In this document: positions 6,042 to 7,525 of the stretch, piece after piece
Layout of the letters: every line of letters begins with the position of its first letter
Position numbering within the stretch: position 1 is the stretch's first letter
Origin: Terriglobales bacterium
Lineage (GTDB): Bacteria; Acidobacteriota; Terriglobia; Terriglobales; Acidobacteriaceae
NCBI GenBank assembly: GCA_019241735.1
Contig: JAFAWN010000239.1
Span: 1-7,525 of the forward strand
Direction of reading: 5' to 3'
Length of the DNA: 7,525 nt
Position numbers and translations under genes: made by a program
Notes under the pieces: model-generated
Database searches by the model: none
The model's input: only the letters and a program-made list of their open reading frames with translations
What the model was told of the DNA's origin: nothing

Positions 6042-7103
6042 TTAGTTCCGGATGTCGGCCATTAGGCGCTCAACTTCTACTTTAAGATCCGACGTAAGAG
6101 GCAGTAGCGGAAGCCGCGGCGGGCCTCCGTAATACCCATTCAAGTCCATGGCGTATTTGATTGCAGGAACGCCGAGCTCCGATACTATTCTTCTGGAAGC
6201 GTTGGCAATTGCGTCTTGTTTCGCGCGGGCCAGCGGAAAATCGCCCTCTTTCCACGCGGTGAAAATCTCATAACAAGCGGTTGGAGCCGGGCTAGCCAGT
6301 GCCAGGATCCCACCTGCCGCCCCCGCTTGAAGCGACGCTTCCATCTGATGTGCTGAGCCCGCGAGCACGGTGAAGCCGGCCTCTTTTGGCCGGGTCTTGA
6401 TCCCGCCCGTCACCGTAATTGCGGCCGAAGACGGCTTCGTTGCGCCGGGTGTCGCGGCAATCGCTACCAGTTCCCCGCCCGCATTGCCTGCCGCCGACTT
6501 GATCATTCGGGAGGTCACCGCGTCGAACGTCTCGGTCACCGTAGCCTGGCGTTTTACATGCCGCGTGCACGCAACCATTTTGCGCACTTTCTCAACGTCG
6601 CCTCCAGACTCTTTGATCCCGATAATATTCGGGTGTTCTGCGAGTTGAACGACAATCTCGACGGGAATATCGTAGCCAGTGCACTGCGGAATGTTGTATA
6701 TCAAAACTGGCAAGGCGGAGCGATCGGCTATCGTCCGGTAAAAGGCCAGGATATTTGCCGGCTGCATTTGCGTTCTGTAGTAATTCGGCGTCCGGACCAG
6801 CACCACGTCATAGCCGAGCTCGGCAACGTATTCGCCCAGCCTTAGGGTCTCAATCGCAGATTCACATCCGGTTCCCGCAATCAACACTTTACTGGGCGCG
6901 GCCGAGTCCATGGCCGTCTTGAGTACTTCGCGGCGCTCCTGATCCGCGAGCATTACCGCCTCTCCGGTTGAGCCCAACACGACCATCCCTGAAACCGGCG
7001 TCCTGGAATATCGCTCGACATTGTGTTCGAGCTTCTTGAGATACACCTTTCCATCGGGATAAAACGGGGTCGTAATGGCCGGGAAGACTCCTTGCAGCAG
7101 CAT
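6042..7103 (-). CDS. HOGA-like class I aldolase of the DapA/NAL family, with a large insertion
   Basis: 353 residues against about 290-325 for relatives. The fold is a TIM barrel that forms a Schiff base with pyruvate-type substrates. GSTGE at 44-48, Tyr136 in LIYNIP and Schiff-base Lys164 in GIKESGGD are intact. It fits mitochondrial 4-hydroxy-2-oxoglutarate aldolase (HOGA1) best: the GTGCES, PNYYR, EHPNIIGIKESGGDV, VLAGSA and NGYYGGPPRLPL segments all correspond. DHDPS proper has an Arg two places after the YNxP motif (YNVPSR); here Cys141 stands there, arguing against dapA. HOGA splits 4-hydroxy-2-oxoglutarate to pyruvate and glyoxylate; the substrate here is not certain. About 59 extra residues, Thr/Ala/Gly-rich (roughly 183-241), lie between the helix after Lys164 and the next strand, in frame. 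The start has no clear ribosome binding site and follows the PIN gene by 23 bases, so coupled translation is possible. The gene leads into the crotonase and oxygenase genes. Confidence 0.87.
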   Translation of the reverse strand: MLLQGVFPAITTPFYPDGKVYLKKLEHNVERYSRTPVSGMVVLGSTGEAVMLADQERREVLKTAMDSAAPSKVLIAGTGCESAIETLRLGEYVAELGYDVVLVRTPNYYRTQMQPANILAFYRTIADRSALPVLIYNIPQCTGYDIPVEIVVQLAEHPNIIGIKESGGDVEKVRKMVACTRHVKRQATVTETFDAVTSRMIKSAAGNAGGELVAIAATPGATKPSSAAITVTGGIKTRPKEAGFTVLAGSAHQMEASLQAGAAGGILALASPAPTACYEIFTAWKEGDFPLARAKQDAIANASRRIVSELGVPAIKYAMDLNGYYGGPPRLPLLPLTSDLKVEVERLMADIRN

Positions 7104-7126
7104 GTGGAGAACCGAGGATTAGCGTA

Positions 7127-7525
7127 TCACTTGCGGGGCGGGACCAGCACTGGAATCACTTCCCTTTTATTGCGCCGGTAAACGCGGAAATCCTGGTCCA
7201 CGGTAACCAGTGTGTGCCGCGGATACAACTCCGTCATCCGGATTAAACAAAGGTCGGCGAGATCAGGCTTGCGGTCCGCGTAACGAGTGGCCAGAGCATA
7301 CAAGTGTTCGACGTTGCTGACGCAGTCAAACGCAACCCGCACTACGTTGTCCTTCAACATTCCCATCACGCGCTCAGTAGACTGCAGATGAAATGCAGTT
7401 TCGGCGAGCACAGCTTCGCAAGTCAGGACGGGCCAGGCGATGTGGCTTCCCACCTGAACCGCCCAGTCATGATGCTGATCCTGCTTCCGCACCAGGGCGA
7501 CCAGCAAGCCCGTGTCGGCTATGAC
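7127..7525 (-). CDS. PIN-domain protein, VapC-like (5' end off the right edge)
   Basis: 132 residues are visible and the true start lies beyond the right edge. The frame is open to the edge and reads VIADTGLLVALV, the standard first PIN strand. PIN domains are metal-dependent ribonucleases, and VapC toxins of type II toxin-antitoxin systems cut tRNA or rRNA. Numbering from the edge, the acidic residues are Asp4, Glu42 (VLAE), Asp88 and Asp91 (KPDLADL), and Asp110/Asp112 (VTVDQDF). This matches the subfamily with a MDLADA and TLDxDF pattern and a FxxYR ending, and only a few residues should be missing. A VapB-type antitoxin would be expected just upstream, outside the window, so I cannot say whether it is a toxin pair or a lone nuclease. 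It precedes the aldolase by 23 bases on the same strand, which suggests shared transcription with the catabolic genes. Confidence 0.88.
   Translation of the reverse strand, partial: VIADTGLLVALVRKQDQHHDWAVQVGSHIAWPVLTCEAVLAETAFHLQSTERVMGMLKDNVVRVAFDCVSNVEHLYALATRYADRKPDLADLCLIRMTELYPRHTLVTVDQDFRVYRRNKREVIPVLVPPRK

Noticed and set aside
6042..7103. Calling the aldolase dapA (4-hydroxy-tetrahydrodipicolinate synthase)
   Set aside because: The arginine that DHDPS carries after YNxP is Cys141 here, and the HOGA1-type segments (GTGCES, SGGDV, NGYYGGP) match far better.
7505..7507. TTG as the start of the PIN gene
   Set aside because: The frame continues upstream to the window edge through VIADTG, which holds the first catalytic Asp, so this codon is an internal leucine.
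1..7525. tRNA, rRNA, CRISPR, insertion sequences or attachment sites
   Set aside because: Read on both strands, I see no cloverleaf, regular repeat-spacer pattern, transposase motif or terminal inverted repeat.

Overview
The window suggests the chromosome of a moderately GC-rich, free-living heterotrophic bacterium. An Acidobacteriota-like soil or sediment organism is my best guess, from the gene mix (Gal80-like oxidoreductase, BoxB-type CoA epoxidase with single-domain crotonases, rhomboid protease beside ribA). This is an inference; no marker gene such as rRNA is present. Coding density is very high: eight genes, no RNA genes, no insertion sequences and no CRISPR array. The longest gap without a gene is 173 bases.

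Layout, left to right. (1) 1-574, minus: the N-terminal half of a Gfo/Idh/MocA-fold protein of the Gal80-like branch, cut by the left edge. (2) 748-1683, minus: truB, tRNA pseudouridine-55 synthase. The gap between these two holds a perfect 9-bp inverted repeat. (3) 1733-2446, plus: a rhomboid serine protease, divergent from truB across 49 bases. (4) 2474-3082, plus: ribA, GTP cyclohydrolase II. A perfect TATAAT lies only 6 bases before its ATG, which suggests a leaderless transcript. (5) 3110-7525, minus, convergent with ribA: a five-gene run in the transcription order PIN-domain (VapC-like) protein (cut by the right edge), HOGA/DapA-family aldolase, enoyl-CoA hydratase, BoxB-like diiron oxygenase, second enoyl-CoA hydratase. 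The gaps in this run are 23-50 bases, so it is probably one operon whose promoter lies upstream, possibly off the right edge.

The minus-strand run is the part most worth attention. BoxB normally epoxidises benzoyl-CoA in the aerobic 'box' pathway, with BoxA as reductase and BoxC, a large double-crotonase protein, opening the ring. Here a BoxB relative about 80 residues shorter than usual, with its iron-ligand pattern intact, is flanked by two separate single-domain crotonases. One of these has a dienoyl-CoA hydratase-like signature. An aldolase resembling mitochondrial 4-hydroxy-2-oxoglutarate aldolase comes just upstream and carries an in-frame insertion of about 59 residues. No BoxA, BoxC, BoxD or CoA ligase is visible. 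A compact CoA-dependent epoxidation and ring-opening (or chain-cleaving) pathway is plausible, but its substrate cannot be read from this sequence.
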